Assembly (NCBI RefSeq): GCF_004014805.1
Contig: NZ_ATDN01000001.1
Span: 310,001 to 374,000, forward strand
DNA length: 64,000 nt
Source of the DNA: Mycolicibacterium elephantis DSM 44368
Lineage (GTDB): Bacteria > Actinomycetota > Actinomycetes > Mycobacteriales > Mycobacteriaceae
Reading direction: 5' to 3'
The position numbers and the translations under genes are program-made. This document shows, in pieces, positions 61,245 through 64,000 of this stretch. Under the pieces are notes generated by a model. It was not told the origin of the DNA. It made no database searches and saw only the letters and a list, made by a program, of their open reading frames with translations. Numbering within the stretch: position 1 is the first letter of the stretch; every line of letters begins with the position of its first letter.

Positions 61245-61286
61245 GAGCTTGGCAATCGTCACTGGCACCCCGAGACGCCCGCCCCT

Positions 61287-62132
61287 TTAGCTCGCGTACA
61301 CCGTCTGCCCGTCGGCGTCGACCAGGTACTGCTCGGTGCCCTCAGTCACCCGCGGTGCGTCGGCGCCCAGCGACACCGCGATCTTGTTGGCGGCGTTGCG
61401 CATGACGTCCAACGTCAGTTCAAACGCCTGCTCATCGGAGAAATGTTTGCGCACACCGCCGGCCACCTCCGCCGATATCCGCGACGGCGACCAGATCAGC
61501 GCGTCGACGTATCCCAGCGCCGCCTTCTGCGCCTCCGTGAGCCCCTCGGCCGATTCGTACCGCTCGATCTGGCGGTACATCTCCTCCGAGCCGCCCGCGT
61601 CCAGCGCCGTGCTCTCCCGCAGCGACTTGCACAGCCGGCAGTTGTGCTGCGTCGCCCCGCGCAACCGCACGACCTCCGTCGTCACCGGGTCAAGACCCCG
61701 TAGCCGCGCCACCGCCGGCACGAACCCGTTCAGCAGCGCATCAATCGGATCGCTGTCGTGGTCCCAGCCCACGACCTCGCGTGCGCCCGGCCTGCCCAGC
61801 CCCAACGCCTCACACCCCGCCCACACCCGCGGGATGAAGTCGGCGATGAAGATCGCCACCACCGTGCGAAACGCGTTGTCGCCCAACGCTGACCAAAGCT
61901 GCGTCCGCTGCGTGTCACCGATTTCGGACACATCGACCGCGAACTGCTCGGTGAACGCCGCCACCACCGAGTCACGCTCGGCGGGCCCGTCCACAGGATC
62001 GGCCTCCACCGGCAGCGGCGGTAACCCCAATGCCCTGGCGCACGTCAACCGCATCAGCGTGTCGAGTCCCCGGTCGCCCGATGACATCGCCACCAGCCCG
62101 GCCAACCTGTCGGCTAGTCCCTCTGTGTCCAT
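61287..62132 (-). CDS. AhpD/carboxymuconolactone decarboxylase-like protein
   Basis: A 281-residue protein. An AhpD-type redox motif lies in LRGATQHNCRLCKSLRESTA (CxxC with following SLR), and ALGYVDALIWSPSRISAEVAGGVRKHF matches the CMD-family helices. The N-terminal 100 residues are extra. It may reduce peroxides or disulfides, or be only a fold relative. The gene ends 7 bp after pmbA. A decayed partial copy lies at 49016-49130. Confidence 0.82.
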   Translation of the reverse strand: MDTEGLADRLAGLVAMSSGDRGLDTLMRLTCARALGLPPLPVEADPVDGPAERDSVVAAFTEQFAVDVSEIGDTQRTQLWSALGDNAFRTVVAIFIADFIPRVWAGCEALGLGRPGAREVVGWDHDSDPIDALLNGFVPAVARLRGLDPVTTEVVRLRGATQHNCRLCKSLRESTALDAGGSEEMYRQIERYESAEGLTEAQKAALGYVDALIWSPSRISAEVAGGVRKHFSDEQAFELTLDVMRNAANKIAVSLGADAPRVTEGTEQYLVDADGQTVYAS

Positions 62133-62139
62133 TTGAGGA

Positions 62140-63516
62140 TTATTGCGCCTGGCTCACCGACGACATGTGAAAGTCCGGGATCCGCAGCGTCGGCATCGCC
62201 GCCCGGGTCGCCCAGTCGCCCCACTCCCGCGGCAGCGTGGCCTCGCTCACCCCGGCCTCCGTCGTCCGGCGCAGCAGATCCAACGGGCTCTCGTTGAACC
62301 GGAAGTTGTTGACGCCCGCGGTCACCTCCCCGTCCTCGACGAGGTAGACCCCGTCCCGGGTGAGCCCCGTGAGCAGCAGCACCGCCGGGTCGACCTCGCG
62401 GATGTACCACAGCGTCGACAGCAGCAACCCGCGTTCGGTGTTCGCGATCATGTCGGCCAGGCTCGCCGTGCCCCCCGTCATCAGCAGGTTGTCGGCCGGC
62501 ACCGCCACCGGCGCACCGAATTCCGCGGCGGCCGCCCGCGGGTACGCCAACGTCTCGATCACGCCGTCGCGGATCCAGTCCACCCGGCCGATGTCCATCC
62601 CGTTGTCGAACACCGAAATCCGCTCCGACGACGTCGCGGTCGCCACAAACGGGGTGCACTCCAGCCCCGCCGCGTGCGGATCGGAGTACAGCGTCAACGG
62701 CAGATCGGTGAGCTTCTCCCCCACCCGTGTGCCGCCGCCGGGCGCCGACAGCGCGGTCCGGCCCTCCTGGGCACCGCGCCCGTCCATCGTCCAGGTCAGA
62801 TAGATCATCAGATCGGCCACCGTCGACGGCGGCAGAATCGTCTCATAGCGTCCCGCGGGCAATTCCACCGACCGCCGCGCCCAGTCCAGTCTCACCGACA
62901 GCTCATCGAGCATCGAATCCGTTGGCACATCGGTGAAGTCCGGTGTACTGACCCCGACCCACGCGCTCGCGCCGTTTCGCTTGGCGTTGATCTCCACCGA
63001 ACCCGTGGGCTGGGTGTAGCGCCGTCGCAACCCATTCGACGTCGCGACGAACGTCGTCTCCATGATGTGCCTGGCGTAGCCGTACAGCCGGTTCTGGCCG
63101 CGAAACCCCCGACCGGCAAGGGTTTCCGCCAGCGGCAGGAACACCTGCGCGCCGGTACCGGGCACCGGCGCGTCCCAATCCTGCGGCGCCTCGGTGGCCG
63201 CCAACGGCTCAGCGCTGTCGCGCGCCTCGGGCGCCGACGCGGCCGCCTCCTGCGATGCGGCCACCAGACCCGCGATGACGCCGGGATCCACCTCGCTGGA
63301 CCGCACCGATCCCACACGCGCCTTCTTGCCTTGGCGCACAATCGATATCACGGTGGTACTGCGGCTGGTCGACTCGCCGTTGGTGGTCATCGAGTTGCCC
63401 GCCCAGCGCAGCGACGCGTCGGCCCGGTCGGTGACCAACACGATCGTCTCGTCGGCCTTGCCCAGCCGAGCCGCCTCGGCCAGCGCGCGGTCGATGACCT
63501 GCTGTGCGCCGATCAT
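62140..63516 (-). CDS. pmbA: PmbA/TldE-type metallopeptidase subunit
   Basis: A 458-residue TldE/PmbA protein, partner of TldD in a heterodimeric zinc protease that trims modified peptides and unfolded chains. Typical segments are VNAKRNG in the N-domain, PAGRYETILPPSTVADLMIYL and the C-terminal MTGGTASLADMIANTERGLLLSTLWYIREVDPAVLLLTGLTRDGVYLVEDGEVT. The partner gene ends 3 bp before its ATG. In M. tuberculosis the pair is, as I recall, Rv2314c-Rv2315c. Confidence 0.9.
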   Translation of the reverse strand: MIGAQQVIDRALAEAARLGKADETIVLVTDRADASLRWAGNSMTTNGESTSRSTTVISIVRQGKKARVGSVRSSEVDPGVIAGLVAASQEAAASAPEARDSAEPLAATEAPQDWDAPVPGTGAQVFLPLAETLAGRGFRGQNRLYGYARHIMETTFVATSNGLRRRYTQPTGSVEINAKRNGASAWVGVSTPDFTDVPTDSMLDELSVRLDWARRSVELPAGRYETILPPSTVADLMIYLTWTMDGRGAQEGRTALSAPGGGTRVGEKLTDLPLTLYSDPHAAGLECTPFVATATSSERISVFDNGMDIGRVDWIRDGVIETLAYPRAAAAEFGAPVAVPADNLLMTGGTASLADMIANTERGLLLSTLWYIREVDPAVLLLTGLTRDGVYLVEDGEVTAGVNNFRFNESPLDLLRRTTEAGVSEATLPREWGDWATRAAMPTLRIPDFHMSSVSQAQ

Positions 63517-63519
63517 CGT

Positions 63520-64000
63520 CTACCGCCCCGCCTCGTCACGCGTGTTGAGCACGTTGATGCCGCGGAACAACGCCGACGGGCTGCCGTGGCTGACCGGCGC
63601 CACCTGCCCCGGTTGGGCCTTGCCGCAGTTGAACGCCCCGCCGAGGCGCCACGTCGACGGACCCCCGACCGCCTCCAGCGAGCCCCAGAAGTCCGTCGTG
63701 GTCGACTGGTACGCCACGTCACGCACCTGACCGTCCAGCCGGCCACCACGAATCCGGAAGAACCGCTGACCGGTGAACTGGAAGTTGTAGCGCTGCATGT
63801 CGATTGACCAGCTCTTGTCGCCCACGATGTAAATGCCGTCGTCCACCCGGCCGATCAGGTCCTCGGTGCTGACATCCTCGGCCGCCGGCTGCAGCGACAC
63901 GTTGGCCATCCGCTGGATCGGTACGTGGTGCGGGGAATCGGCATAGGAGCAGCCGTTGGAACGCGCCACACCCAGTCGCGGCGCGAACACCCGGTCGAGT
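63520..64000 (-). CDS. tldD: TldD-type metallopeptidase, C-terminal part (runs off right edge)
   Basis: The last 160 residues of TldD, the catalytic zinc subunit of TldD/TldE. The visible part has VFAPRLGVARSNGCSYADSPHHVPIQRMANVSLQP, the regular region after the active site, and GGAFNCGKAQPGQVAPVSHGSPSALFRGINV at the end. The HEXXXH zinc motif lies beyond base 64000. It is followed by pmbA after 3 bp, as an operon. The frame is open to the window end. Confidence 0.9.
   Translation of the reverse strand, partial: LDRVFAPRLGVARSNGCSYADSPHHVPIQRMANVSLQPAAEDVSTEDLIGRVDDGIYIVGDKSWSIDMQRYNFQFTGQRFFRIRGGRLDGQVRDVAYQSTTTDFWGSLEAVGGPSTWRLGGAFNCGKAQPGQVAPVSHGSPSALFRGINVLNTRDEAGR

Overview
The window is high-GC actinobacterial chromosome, almost certainly a non-tuberculous Mycobacterium (Mycolicibacterium-like). 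It carries the mycolic-acid FAS-II locus aceE-mabR-fabD-acpM-kasA-kasB-accD6, mycothiol-dependent mscR, the one-Cys peroxiredoxin AhpE, and gene order that I recall as that of the M. tuberculosis Rv2238c-Rv2260 block. Several genes look leaderless, with a TANNNT box ending 7 nt before the start codon, as is common in mycobacteria.

Layout. 1-1325: right end of an integrated element, with the C-terminal half of a tyrosine recombinase, an unknown ORF and tRNA-Val(UAC), the likely attachment site. 1368-17539: core metabolism (ahpE, DUF3052, lipoprotein, aceE, FAS-II operon, glpD with a TetR regulator, ADPS-like flavoprotein, diacylglycerol kinase). 17571-30641: DUF3145, serine hydrolase, methyltransferase, TPR protein, dioxygenase, mscR, MBL hydrolase, SHOCT membrane protein, SABATH methyltransferase, membrane-anchored Hsp70-like protein, a 5'-truncated oxidoreductase pseudogene, DUF4185 and a secreted protein. 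30798-35795: a tightly overlapping peptide ABC-importer operon. 35877-48768: SDR, PhoD phosphatase, repeat-rich envelope protein, acyl-CoA dehydrogenase, a lytic transglycosylase/DUF1460 fusion lipoprotein, a secreted phosphodiesterase, TetR/P450 pair, and small secreted proteins.

48797-61286 is the most unusual part. An intact tRNA-Met and a decayed fragment of an AhpD-like gene lie on the left. A degenerate tRNA-Met 5' half and the full AhpD-like gene lie on the right. Between them is a roughly 10-kb cassette encoding RNA repair (RtcA 3'-phosphate cyclase, RtcB ligase, archease), a PRPP synthetase paralogue with a metallothionein-like zinc protein, a phosphoribosyltransferase-hydrolase fusion, a patatin-like protein lacking the usual nucleophile, DUF4193, an Rv1733c-like membrane protein, DUF5709 and the CBS protein Hrp1. 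Several of these are homologues of M. tuberculosis DosR (hypoxia/dormancy) regulon members. I find five dyads fitting GGGNC-N4-GNCCC, the DosR-box core, in the upstream regions, plus two weaker ones. I read the cassette as a DosR-controlled dormancy/RNA-repair island placed beside tRNA-Met. dosR/dosS are not in the window, so regulation is inferred.

61287-64000: the core chromosome resumes with the AhpD-like gene and the pmbA/tldD peptidase pair; tldD runs off the right edge.
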